In this document: positions 27,302 through 35,610 of the stretch, in pieces
Layout of the letters: each line of letters starts with the position of its first letter
How positions within the stretch are numbered: the first letter of the stretch is position 1
DNA from: Flavobacteriales bacterium UBA7430
Lineage (GTDB): Bacteria > Bacteroidota > Bacteroidia > Flavobacteriales > UBA7430
Direction of reading: 5' to 3'
Assembly: GCA_002478765.1 (NCBI GenBank)
Contig: DLQO01000074.1
Location: 1-51,097 of the forward strand
DNA length: 51,097 bases
Translations under genes and position numbers: made by a program
The notes under the pieces: generated by a model
What the model was told of the DNA's origin: nothing
What the model saw: the letters and a program-made list of their open reading frames with translations, nothing else
Database searches by the model: none

Positions 27302-28849
27302 ATGAACACAGACATTATAACATTAGCAATAGTAACACTTGTAGCCCTAATTGTAGGATACACAATAGCTTCCACTCTATTGCGGAATTCTATTGAGCGA
27401 AAATCGAAATCGATACTCGATGAGGCACAAAAAGCTGCAGAGCAACTTAAGAAAGATAAAATCTTACAAGCAAAAGAAAAATTTCTTGAACTCAAAAGCG
27501 AACATGAAAAATTAATCAATAGCCGAAACCGAAAAATCACTGATCTCGAGGGCAAAGCGAAAGAAAAGGACACGAAACTTAACCAAAGGCTCGAAGATTC
27601 AAAAAGAAAATCAAAAGAACTCGACTCTAAAAGTGAAAATATCTCGAACCAGCTTGAGATTCTTGAACGTAAAGAACAAGAATTAGAAAAAGCTCACTCA
27701 AGACAAGTCAAAGCACTGGAAACCATTTCTGGAATGAGTGCCGAAGATGCCAAAGAACAACTTGTCGATGCACTAAAGTCTGAAGCAAAGACTGAAGCTA
27801 TGTCTCTTATACAAAACACAATTGAAGAAGCAAAGCTAACCGCTAACAACGAAGCTAAAAAAATAGTTATCCAGACTATACAAAGAGTTGCTACAGAACA
27901 TACCGTTGAAAATGCAGTATCTATTTTCAATATTGAAAGCGACGATATCAAAGGTAGAATTATAGGTCGAGAAGGTAGAAATATTCGTGCACTAGAAGCA
28001 GCAACGGGGGTAGAAATTGTTGTAGATGATACGCCAGAAGCGATTATACTTTCTTGCTTTGACCCCATAAGAAGAGAGATAGCTAGATTGGCTTTACACA
28101 AATTAGTGACAGACGGAAGAATACACCCTGCAAGAATTGAAGAGGTTGTAGCCAAGACACGCAAACAATTGGAAAACGAAATTGTTGAGACAGGAAAACG
28201 TACATGCATTGACTTGGGAATACATGGTTTACATCCCGAATTAATCAGAATGGTAGGACGTATGAGATACCGTTCTTCTTATGGTCAAAATCTATTGCAA
28301 CACAGTAGAGAAACAGCCAATATTTGTGCTACCATGGCATCTGAACTGGGGCTTAATCCTAAAGCAGCTAAACGCGCCGGGTTACTTCATGATATTGGTA
28401 AAGTGCCTGAAGATGAACCGGAATTGCCACACGCAATCTTGGGTATGAAAATTGCTGAAAAATATGGTGAAAAGCCAGACATATGCAACGCTATTGGAGC
28501 GCATCACGATGAAATTGAAATGACGAGTATTTACGCACCAATCATTCAGGTTTGTGACGCTATTTCAGGAGCACGTCCAGGAGCACGAAGAGAAATTGTA
28601 GAATCTTACATACAACGTATTAAAGAACTTGAAAACTTAGCATTGGCTCTTCCTGGTGTTATTAAATCTTACGCAATTCAAGCGGGTAGAGAACTTAGAG
28701 TTATTGTAGAGAGTGAAAAAGTAAACGATGAAAAAGCGGCTGCAATTTCATTTGAAATCTCTCAAAAAATTCAAAACGAAATGACTTACCCCGGACAAGT
28801 AAAAGTAACTGTTATTAGGGAAACTAGAGCTGTCAACTACGCCAAGTAA
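27302..28849 (+). CDS. rny: Ribonuclease Y
   Basis: RNase Y is a membrane-anchored endoribonuclease that starts mRNA decay. The 515-residue protein has an N-terminal transmembrane helix (about 4-24), a long coiled coil (about 35-200), a KH RNA-binding domain (about 205-270; [24 protein letters not shown]) and an HD phosphohydrolase domain with the motif [12 protein letters not shown] (about 360) and HHDEIE (about 400). All hallmark residues are present. It sits directly downstream of the 6S-like RNA and ends in a strong terminator. Confidence 0.97.
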   Translation: MNTDIITLAIVTLVALIVGYTIASTLLRNSIERKSKSILDEAQKAAEQLKKDKILQAKEKFLELKSEHEKLINSRNRKITDLEGKAKEKDTKLNQRLEDSKRKSKELDSKSENISNQLEILERKEQELEKAHSRQVKALETISGMSAEDAKEQLVDALKSEAKTEAMSLIQNTIEEAKLTANNEAKKIVIQTIQRVATEHTVENAVSIFNIESDDIKGRIIGREGRNIRALEAATGVEIVVDDTPEAIILSCFDPIRREIARLALHKLVTDGRIHPARIEEVVAKTRKQLENEIVETGKRTCIDLGIHGLHPELIRMVGRMRYRSSYGQNLLQHSRETANICATMASELGLNPKAAKRAGLLHDIGKVPEDEPELPHAILGMKIAEKYGEKPDICNAIGAHHDEIEMTSIYAPIIQVCDAISGARPGARREIVESYIQRIKELENLALALPGVIKSYAIQAGRELRVIVESEKVNDEKAAAISFEISQKIQNEMTYPGQVKVTVIRETRAVNYAK

Positions 28850-28865
28850 GATGAAAAATACAAAT

Positions 28866-28894
28866 AAAGCCTCTCCTAATGGAGAGGCTTTTTT
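28866..28894 (+). terminator. Rho-independent terminator of rny
   Basis: AAAGCCTCTCC (28866-28876) pairs with GGAGAGGCTTT (28881-28891) around a TAAT loop, followed by T residues to 28894. Confidence 0.92.
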
Positions 28895-28926
28895 GTTGTT
28901 GAATGAATTTATTTATAGCATCATGA

Positions 28927-29682
28927 ATGTACGTGTTTTCATTCACTAAGGAAAATCAATGTATTTGTGGATTTAATGATGGGGGAATTGTTTAGAGTAA
29001 GCCTATTGGATTTCCTTAAGACAGGGGTTCTTTGAAACCATACTCCACTTTATTTATTGGGCACATGCATACACAGATTCAAGTAGTACCACTGGTCTTC
29101 ATACTCACAGAGGATTCGAAATTTCGACTTATATTATAAAGGGAATCACCAAACATTTTGACAGCAAAAACAAATGAATGGATTATGCTAAAGGAAGGGA
29201 ACTTTCAAGTTATTGATTTAGGAAACGGAATAGTTCACTCAGAGGAGCTGTTTGCAAAATCAGAAGTTTTTCAAATATGACTGGACCCTAACATCAATAT
29301 AAGTTTACAACGCCTACCAAAATACAGAGATTACCCTAGTGAAGCTATACCCATCAACAAAAACAAAAAAATAAGTATAGAAGATATCGTTGGAGGAAAA
29401 AGTGCTATTGAACTTGAAACAAAAAACAACAGCATTCAAGAAATTAGCCTTGAAATGGATTATCAATGTATACTTAATTGTTTGAGTACCTACTCAATAT
29501 ACATCCTAAAAAGTGAGCTAATCATCAATGAAAATGAAGTGAAAAAAGATGATTTTATTGTAATTCAAGATGAAGAAGAAATACATATAAATTGTAAGAT
29601 AAAATCAAAAATATTCATGATTACATTCCCAAAAAAAAACTTCTTACAAAATACGCTGGAAACTGATTTACTCCAAGGATAA
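28927..29682 (+). pseudogene. Pirin-family protein, pseudogene with three stops and two frameshifts
   Basis: No intact gene lies between rny and mqnA, but the translated frames together rebuild a pirin (bicupin). Starting at ATG 28927, frame 1 reads VFSFTKENQCICGFNDGGIV, a TAG (28993-28995), SKPIGFP, a TAA (29017-29019), DRGSLKPYSTLF. After a one-base loss near 29053-29055 the next frame reads YWAHAYTDSSSTTGLHTHRG, then FEISTYIIKG and HFDSK. After a one-base gain in an A run near 29165-29170 the third frame reads WIMLKEGNFQVIDLGNGIVH, SEELFAKSEVFQI, a TGA at the conserved Trp position (29278-29280), LDPNI, and an open C-terminal half to 29682. The HxHxGFE and GNGIVHSE metal-site motifs are still recognisable. 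The number of lesions rules out a functional gene, and the good conservation points to recent decay. Confidence 0.88.
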
Positions 29683-29708
29683 ACCTTTTGATTGACTCCC
29701 TAAACTAA

Positions 29709-30464
29709 CTACAAATCATCTGCCAAGGCTAGATATTTTTTTAGAGCTTCTTTTTTATCGTCATCAAATGTATAGGAAATACTTTCGTTTAAATACGCTC
29801 TGAGATTCATCCGATTGGATTCTGAATTTGAAAATTCATCTACGGCTTTCTTCTTTTGATCCAAGCCAACTTTTAGAGCTGTATTAAATTGGCGAGTGAA
29901 TGCGTCATCTAAGGGTATTGTAGCAACCCAACATGCAAAAACAAAAGGAAGACCGGTGAACTTTTTCCATTCCTCTGAAAGGTCATACGAATAGGCATAT
30001 TGATCATTTAAATCAAAGGTTCTATCACCTATTACTACCCCCGCTTTAGTTCCAGAAATCAAATCTATATAACCCTCTGTCGTATCTTCGTAGCGAACAT
30101 CAATGCCCCAATAGTGTTTGGCTAATATTTTTACAAGCATAATGGATGTTCGAGACTGATAATCCAGTGCAATGGATTGAATTTCATGGATCGGGCAATC
30201 ACTGTAAAGCATTACAGTATTTACCTTTCCATCAGACCCGATACAATAATCTCCTATGATTTGACTGTTAGGAACGTCTGGAATTTCAATAACGGGTACA
30301 AGACTGACATCAACAACACCTGACTTGAGTAAATCAGCACATTTACTAGGATATTCCAATCTCAAATTAACCCGATTCATCAGATTTTCGTCCTTTTGAA
30401 TTCCGTACAAAAAAGGGAGTGTATTTGAATATGAAACTAGAGCAATATTAATTTTACCAATCAT
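29709..30464 (-). CDS. mqnA: Chorismate dehydratase MqnA (futalosine route to menaquinone)
   Basis: MqnA converts chorismate to 3-enolpyruvylbenzoate, the first step of the futalosine pathway. The 251-residue protein has the periplasmic-binding-protein-like fold of the family, starting with KINIALVSYSNTLPFLYGI and including the LVPVIEIP, LDYQSRTSIMLVKIL and VVIGDRTF segments. The ATG at 30464 overlaps the stop of the upstream DUF456 gene (ATGA), so the open TTG at 30473 is not needed. This indicates translational coupling with DUF456. The other futalosine genes (mqnB-E) are not in the window; in many Bacteroidota they are scattered. Confidence 0.92.
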   Translation of the reverse strand: MIGKINIALVSYSNTLPFLYGIQKDENLMNRVNLRLEYPSKCADLLKSGVVDVSLVPVIEIPDVPNSQIIGDYCIGSDGKVNTVMLYSDCPIHEIQSIALDYQSRTSIMLVKILAKHYWGIDVRYEDTTEGYIDLISGTKAGVVIGDRTFDLNDQYAYSYDLSEEWKKFTGLPFVFACWVATIPLDDAFTRQFNTALKVGLDQKKKAVDEFSNSESNRMNLRAYLNESISYTFDDDKKEALKKYLALADDL

Positions 30465-30940
30465 GAAAACCAAATTTGATGGATGGCATAGTATAGAAGC
30501 AATAGACTTACTCCAAGTTTTAAAAATGTACCAGATAAAAATCCAACAAAAGAACCTACAGCAACTTTGAATGCACGTTTATTATCACCATTCACTTCAA
30601 TCAATGCACCAATAAAAGCACCGACAAAAGGACCTACAAGAAGACCAATTGGTGAAAAAATAAAGCCTACAAAAAGACCCGTAAAGGTGCCAAATGTAGC
30701 AGTTTTACCACCACCGAACTTCTTAACGCCCCATGCTTGGAACAAATAGTCGAGTACGGATATTAGAAGCACGACAAATGCCCAAAGCCATAAAAAAGAA
30801 GGCCCGAATTGACTGTTTGTGAAAAAGTGTATGAGTAAAACTCCCAAGTAAGAAATTGGTGGCCCTGGAAGCCCTGGAATGACACTACCCAAAACGCCGG
30901 TCAGCAGAAGTAAAAACGCAAGAATAAGTATTAAAATCAT
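30461..30940 (-). CDS. DUF456 family membrane protein
   Basis: A 159-residue, very hydrophobic protein with about four to five transmembrane segments. The glycine/proline-rich N-terminal motif GVLGSVIPGLPGPPISYLGV and the later FSPIGLLVGPFVGAFIGALIE match DUF456. Its function is unknown. The stop codon overlaps the mqnA start by four bases, so the two are coupled, which may only reflect compaction. A -7 box is found about 70 nt upstream. Confidence 0.9.
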   Translation of the reverse strand: MILILILAFLLLLTGVLGSVIPGLPGPPISYLGVLLIHFFTNSQFGPSFLWLWAFVVLLISVLDYLFQAWGVKKFGGGKTATFGTFTGLFVGFIFSPIGLLVGPFVGAFIGALIEVNGDNKRAFKVAVGSFVGFLSGTFLKLGVSLLLLYYAIHQIWFS

Positions 30941-31009
30941 TACGATGGGTTCTAAATTCTATTTTAAAACTCGATGAACTCGAGAATCGTCAAATGAAAA
31001 CCGACACTG

Positions 31010-31017
31010 CAAAAATA
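31010..31017 (-). promoter_or_regulatory. -7 promoter box for the DUF456-mqnA operon
   Basis: TATTTTTG on the minus strand (31017-31010), about 70 nt before the DUF456 ATG. There is no clear -33 element. The rest of the 251-bp gap to purB is AT-rich, and I see no other structure in it. Confidence 0.35.
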
Positions 31018-31191
31018 TGAATTTATTCACTTGAAGGCCTTAACATACCCAAATAATCAAACCAAATCATAAAAAAAACACATGTAGTTTTCAGCACACA
31101 TCGCCGTATAAACACAAAAAAGTAAATTAAAATAAATCTACTATAAAGAAGGGTTTTATTAACTTAGCAGCTCAATTCTCAAGCCACAATT

Positions 31192-32535
31192 ATGAATTTA
31201 AATGCCCTTACTGCAATCTCACCGGTTGACGGTCGATACCGTAGAGCTGGTAAAGAACTAGCTGCTTATTTTTCTGAATATGCTTTAATAAAATACCGCG
31301 TTAGAGTAGAAATTGAGTATTTCATCGCTTTGTGTGAAATTCCTTTACCTCAACTACAAAATGTAGACAAATCCATTTTCACCTCCTTGAGAGACGTATA
31401 TCTTAATTTCTCAGAAGAAGATGCTCAAGCAATAAAAGACATAGAAAAGGTAACCAATCACGATGTAAAGGCTGTTGAGTACTTCATTAAAGAGAAATTC
31501 GATGCTTTAAATCTTGCAGAGTTTAAAGAATTCATTCACTTTGGGCTGACATCACAGGACATTAACAACACCTCTGTCCCCCTATCACTGAAAGAAGCTG
31601 TACTAGAACAATACCTACCACAATTAGAACAGGTCATTGCTAAATTAAAAGAGTTAGCAAACGAATGGAAAGACATTCCACTTTTAGCTAGAACTCACGG
31701 GCAGCCCGCCTCCCCTACACGAATGGGTAAAGAAATTGAAGTTTTTATAGCTCGATTACACCGTCAATTAGAGCAATTAAAAGCCATTCCTTTCTCGGCC
31801 AAATTCGGAGGTGCTACGGGCAACTTCAATGCGCACCTGGTTGCATATCCAAAAAATGATTGGTTGGGATTCGGGAATCACTTCGTCAATAATATCCTGG
31901 GATTAGATCGATCTCACCCTACGACTCAAATAGAACATTACGATAATTTAGCTTCTCTTTTTGATGCAATGAAGCGCATAAATAATATTCTGTTAGATCT
32001 AGATCGCGATGTATGGACCTATATCTCGATGGATTATTTCAAACAGAAAATAAAAGCAGGTGAAGTCGGTTCATCAGCAATGCCACACAAAGTGAACCCT
32101 ATTGATTTTGAAAATTCTGAGGGAAATATTGGTATCGCCAATGCCTTGTTTGAACATCTATCTGCCAAACTCCCTGTTTCACGTTTACAAAGAGATCTGA
32201 CAGACTCAACAGTGTTAAGAAACGTAGGAGTGCCATTAGCTCATACAAGTATTGCATTTGGAGCTCTTTTAAGAGGTTTAAACAAACTAATTATCAGAGA
32301 AGATAACATCAGTAAAGATTTGGAAAACAACTGGGCGGTTGTTTCTGAAGCCATACAAACTATTCTTCGAAGAGAAGCTTACCCATCTCCATATGAAGCA
32401 CTTAAAGGCTTAACAAGAACTAACAGCACAATAACTCAATCGAGTATTGCTGACTTTATAGACACACTAGAAGTTCGTGATGCATTGAAAGATGAATTGA
32501 AACGGATAACACCTCAAAATTATACAGGATTATAA
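31192..32535 (+). CDS. purB: Adenylosuccinate lyase
   Basis: PurB cleaves SAICAR and adenylosuccinate in purine synthesis, releasing fumarate. The 447-residue length is normal. The fumarase/aspartase-superfamily signature GSSAMPHKVNP (about 293-303), which carries the flexible catalytic-serine loop, is present. So are the substrate-binding HFGLTSQDINNT (about 117-128) and the catalytic-histidine region RTHGQPASPT. It stands alone between the DUF456 promoter region and a strong terminator. Confidence 0.97.
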   Translation: MNLNALTAISPVDGRYRRAGKELAAYFSEYALIKYRVRVEIEYFIALCEIPLPQLQNVDKSIFTSLRDVYLNFSEEDAQAIKDIEKVTNHDVKAVEYFIKEKFDALNLAEFKEFIHFGLTSQDINNTSVPLSLKEAVLEQYLPQLEQVIAKLKELANEWKDIPLLARTHGQPASPTRMGKEIEVFIARLHRQLEQLKAIPFSAKFGGATGNFNAHLVAYPKNDWLGFGNHFVNNILGLDRSHPTTQIEHYDNLASLFDAMKRINNILLDLDRDVWTYISMDYFKQKIKAGEVGSSAMPHKVNPIDFENSEGNIGIANALFEHLSAKLPVSRLQRDLTDSTVLRNVGVPLAHTSIAFGALLRGLNKLIIREDNISKDLENNWAVVSEAIQTILRREAYPSPYEALKGLTRTNSTITQSSIADFIDTLEVRDALKDELKRITPQNYTGL

Positions 32536-32545
32536 CTTGTAGTCA

Positions 32546-32584
32546 AAAAAAGAGGCCATTCATAACTGAATGGCCTCTTTTTTT
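32546..32584. terminator. Bidirectional terminator between purB and yajC
   Basis: A 17-bp helix (AAAAAAGAGGCCATTCA, 32546-32562, with TGAATGGCCTCTTTTTT, 32567-32583) closes a TAAC loop. A and T tracts on both sides make it usable by the convergent purB and nusB-DUF1573-yajC transcripts. Confidence 0.93.
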
Positions 32585-32603
32585 AATTCAAAGTAAATTA
32601 CTT

Positions 32604-32888
32604 TTAACTTTTCGCAATCGCAGATTTGTTGATTTTAAACTTAGAGGTTCCACCGTCAGCCTGAATTAGAAGCGTATCTTCGTTTACCTCTAAGACTTTT
32701 CCATGAATACCCCCAATTGTTAAAATCGCATCTCCCTTTTGAATCTCTGCGCGATACTTAGCCTCAGATTTTTGTTTTTTTACTTGTGGACGTATCATGA
32801 AAAAATACATAATAACCACAATCAAAATTAATGGCAGAAAACTCATAATCCCACCCGTGCTTGGCACCTGTAATAAAATTGTCAACAT
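32604..32888 (-). CDS. yajC: Preprotein translocase subunit YajC
   Basis: A 94-residue accessory subunit of the Sec holotranslocon. One N-terminal membrane helix (about 13-33; MSFLPLILIVVIMYFFMIRPQ) is followed by the soluble KKQKSEAKYRAEIQKGDAIL domain with the typical GGIHGKVLEVNEDTLLIQ segment. Its ATG abuts the DUF1573 stop codon with no gap, so translation is probably coupled. Last gene of the nusB-DUF1573-yajC operon. Confidence 0.95.
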   Translation of the reverse strand: MLTILLQVPSTGGIMSFLPLILIVVIMYFFMIRPQVKKQKSEAKYRAEIQKGDAILTIGGIHGKVLEVNEDTLLIQADGGTSKFKINKSAIAKS

Positions 32889-33332
32889 CTAATCTTCTTT
32901 TAAGTTAACTTGTCCTTTAACGATCAACACCTTTTGGCTAGGAACCATATTCGTGATTAAAGTAACGCGTTTGTTTTGTTTTCCTTTTTTTCCCTTGCTG
33001 TCGAATTTCACATTAATCGTTCCCTTTTCTCCAGATATGATAGGTGCTTTTGGCCATTCAGGAACTGTACAGCCACAGGACCCTTTCGCTTCAGAAATAA
33101 TTAAAGGATCCGATCCTGAATTCATAAATTCAAAAGCATAGTCGACTACATCACCCTGAATAATTTGACCAAAATCCCATACTATTGCATCAAAATCCAT
33201 TTGAACATCTGTTGGTGTGTCAACTGCATCCAAACGAACTTTCGTCTGTTTAGAAGCGTTGATTTTTGATGCAGCACTTTCTTTACATGAAGAAAAAGCA
33301 AGGCTGATTAATACGATAACAACAACTCTCAT
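32889..33332 (-). CDS. DUF1573 lipoprotein
   Basis: A 147-residue lipoprotein: short signal with acylated Cys16 (LAFSSCKE), then a single Ig-like beta-sandwich domain (about 45-140; VWDFGQIIQGDVVDYAFEFMN, GSCGCTVPEWPKAPI) that defines DUF1573, including its conserved GSCGCT cysteines. The function is unknown. The nusB-DUF1573-yajC order, with small gaps (41 and 0 nt), is a familiar arrangement in Bacteroidota. Confidence 0.92.
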   Translation of the reverse strand: MRVVVIVLISLAFSSCKESAASKINASKQTKVRLDAVDTPTDVQMDFDAIVWDFGQIIQGDVVDYAFEFMNSGSDPLIISEAKGSCGCTVPEWPKAPIISGEKGTINVKFDSKGKKGKQNKRVTLITNMVPSQKVLIVKGQVNLKED

Positions 33333-33373
33333 AATTTGTTTTGATCAAAGCAAAAATAAAATACTTAAGACAA

Positions 33374-34318
33374 TTATTCAACTAAGCCTCTACCTATTTT
33401 TTTTAATTTATTTTCCTTCTTGAATCGAATGACTAATTTGTCAATAACCCCATTAATGAATACTTTACTTTTCTGACTAGAATAATCCTTTGAAACCTCT
33501 ATGTACTCATTCAATGTTACTTTAACCGGAATCGTCTCAAAGTTTAATAACTCACAAATTGCCATCTGCATAATTAGCTGATCCATATCTGAAATACGAT
33601 CTTCTCCCCAATTACTGGCTGTTTCAACAATGTATTTTTTATACTCAGTGGAATTAACGAGCGTTCTTTTAAGCAAATTAGATGCATACTGCTTGTCATC
33701 ATCACTTTTAAACAAAGGCAACATCCGAGCATACTTATCGCTTTCAAGCTTGAAGGATTTTATAGTTTTTAAAACCGCCAAGTTTACGGAAGCAAAATCA
33801 TCAGACCAGTAAATACTTTTTTCCTGCAAGAAAGAGTGTAAATCTTCATTTGGTGCTATAAACTCAGCAAACAAAGCAGAAATAAATTTTCTATCATCAA
33901 TAAATGAAGATTTGGCGTTCTTCATATAGTCCTCATACAAGTCTGAATCTTGTATTTGACGTAATAATTTACTTTGAATCTCGGGGTTATCGTCCCAGTA
34001 AATTGGATCAGATTCCACTTTTTCTAAAAGTGCTAAATTTTGTGACAATAAATTTAAAACCTGATTGTCGACAAACTTGGTGTTGGGATCTAAATCTTCC
34101 TGACTAGGGAGTAATTTATTTTTACCCATTTCTATTTTTTGCTCAGCTAAAGATTTTAGATTTACGAGCAAAACCAACATATGTATGTACAAATCGTGAG
34201 TTTTTTTAAAGCTCTTGTCCAACTCTCGCTCAAGCTTCATTAAATCGTCGCTTTCTGAATGAAAAAAAGCGTAAAGCAACTGAAGTACTTTGATGCGAAT
34301 GTGTCTTCTATTTAGCAT
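33374..34318 (-). CDS. nusB: Transcription antitermination factor NusB, long Bacteroidota form
   Basis: NusB works with NusE (S10) in antitermination of rRNA transcription. The 314-residue protein is about twice the length of E. coli NusB (139). The NusB fold lies at the C-terminus (about 165-300), ending with the typical DMDQLIMQMAICELLNFETIPVKVTLNEYIEVSKDYSSQKSKVFINGVID, here cited only as position 235-290 in meaning. The N-terminal 150 residues start with MLNRRHIRIKVLQLLYAF and look like a helical extension common in this phylum. The ATG at 34318 is preferred over an upstream in-frame start because a -7 box at 34367-34374 would put the RNA start just downstream of that alternative. Confidence 0.9.
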   Translation of the reverse strand: MLNRRHIRIKVLQLLYAFFHSESDDLMKLERELDKSFKKTHDLYIHMLVLLVNLKSLAEQKIEMGKNKLLPSQEDLDPNTKFVDNQVLNLLSQNLALLEKVESDPIYWDDNPEIQSKLLRQIQDSDLYEDYMKNAKSSFIDDRKFISALFAEFIAPNEDLHSFLQEKSIYWSDDFASVNLAVLKTIKSFKLESDKYARMLPLFKSDDDKQYASNLLKRTLVNSTEYKKYIVETASNWGEDRISDMDQLIMQMAICELLNFETIPVKVTLNEYIEVSKDYSSQKSKVFINGVIDKLVIRFKKENKLKKIGRGLVE

Positions 34319-34366
34319 AGATATGGGTTTCAATGAACGTATAAATGGAACATATGTAATTCTCGA

Positions 34367-34374
34367 CAAATATA
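34367..34374 (-). promoter_or_regulatory. -7 promoter box for the nusB operon
   Basis: TATATTTG on the minus strand (34374-34367), between the leucine dehydrogenase stop codon and nusB, leaves a leader of roughly 45 nt. No exact -33 TTG is present. Confidence 0.45.
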
Positions 34375-34381
34375 GGATTTC

Positions 34382-35476
34382 TTATTCAGATAAACCCCTA
34401 TCTATACGAGCTTGAGCAATTTGTTTTGCGGCGAGATGCGTGGTAATACCTTCAACTTCTGATTTACGATATATTTCAAGTGTCGTGTTGTAAATATTCT
34501 CCGTCTTAGACATAACCTCATCTAAGTCATATCCTTTTAATTCTGAATATACACTTACCAAACCACCCGCATTAATCAAAAAATCAGGAGCATATACGAT
34601 TCCTTTATCCAAAAGGATTTGGCCATGCCTTTGCTCATCACCCAATTGATTGTTGGCGGCTCCTGCAATAATCTCACAATTTAAATGGCTTAACGAATAA
34701 TCATTAACAGAAGCCCCTAATGCACAAGGAGCATAAATATCTATATCCGTATCATAGGCTAATTTATTCTCAATAATAATCCCCCCATACTCAGATGAGG
34801 ATATAGACAAACGCTCTTCATTGACATCCGTACAGTAAATAATCGCCCCTTCTTTTGAAAGCAACTTGACCAAATTCATACCCACATGACCTACTCCTTC
34901 AACTAAAACTTTTTTACCAGACAAATCATCAGAACCCCATTTAAATTTTGCAGATGCTTTCATTCCCATAAACACACCATAAGCTGTAACAGGAGATGGG
35001 TCTCCAGAACCTCCCATTGATTTTGGTGTTCCAGATACGTGACTGGTTTCTTGACGAATCATTTCCATATCATGAGGGGTCATACCTACATCTTCCGCAG
35101 TAATGTAATGACCGTTTAGGGTATCTACGAAAGCTCCAAACCGACGCATCAACGCATCCGTCTTGTGTCTTTTAGCATCACCAATAATTACAGCTTTACC
35201 CCCACCTAAAGCTAATCCAGAAATCGAAGCTTTGAAGGTCATTCCACGAGACAATCGCAATACGTCATTTAGAGCCTCCAGCTCGCTGGAATAATTCCAC
35301 ATTCGAGTTCCACCTAGTGCCGGACCTAAAACAGTACTATGGATGGCAATAATTGCATTTAAACCGGTTTGTTGATCTTGACAAAAAACGACTTGTTCAT
35401 GTCCCATCAGACTCATTTGGCGAACAATTGGATTCTCAGAAGACTTAACATCCTCAATATCATTTAATTTAATCAT
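34382..35476 (-). CDS. Leucine/branched-chain amino acid dehydrogenase (Glu/Leu/Phe/Val family)
   Basis: A 364-residue NAD-dependent dehydrogenase that deaminates branched-chain amino acids. The substrate-site GPALGGTRMW (51-60) and MTFKASISGLALGGGKAVI (79-97) are present, with substrate-binding K82 and catalytic K94. The Rossmann motif reads VEGVGHVGMNL (about 193-203). Length and motifs favour leucine dehydrogenase over hexameric glutamate dehydrogenase (about 420-450), but valine or phenylalanine specificity cannot be excluded. It precedes nusB on the same strand, without an evident terminator in the 63-nt gap. Confidence 0.9.
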   Translation of the reverse strand: MIKLNDIEDVKSSENPIVRQMSLMGHEQVVFCQDQQTGLNAIIAIHSTVLGPALGGTRMWNYSSELEALNDVLRLSRGMTFKASISGLALGGGKAVIIGDAKRHKTDALMRRFGAFVDTLNGHYITAEDVGMTPHDMEMIRQETSHVSGTPKSMGGSGDPSPVTAYGVFMGMKASAKFKWGSDDLSGKKVLVEGVGHVGMNLVKLLSKEGAIIYCTDVNEERLSISSSEYGGIIIENKLAYDTDIDIYAPCALGASVNDYSLSHLNCEIIAGAANNQLGDEQRHGQILLDKGIVYAPDFLINAGGLVSVYSELKGYDLDEVMSKTENIYNTTLEIYRKSEVEGITTHLAAKQIAQARIDRGLSE

Positions 35477-35610
35477 ATTATTATTATTAGCGACTTTATC
35501 AATACATTATAACTATTGTTACATTAAAGCTGTATTTTTAAAATCAAATTAGTAAACATATTATATAGAACGAAATTACTCTTTTTTTAAAGACAAAAAT
35601 TAATTTATAC

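Noticed and set aside
27694..28209. A 171-codon open frame antisense to rny, and a 153-codon one antisense to the DUF349 gene (2915-3376).
   Set aside because: Both lie wholly inside well-supported genes on the other strand, have no family resemblance and show low-complexity Ser/Leu/Phe composition typical of antisense shadows.
29278..29280. In-frame TGA at a conserved Trp of the pirin-like sequence, read as possible recoding (selenocysteine or TGA=Trp).
   Set aside because: The same sequence has a TAG, a TAA and two frameshifts, and intact genes in the window use TGA as stop (S4 gene, DUF456). Pseudogene decay explains everything.
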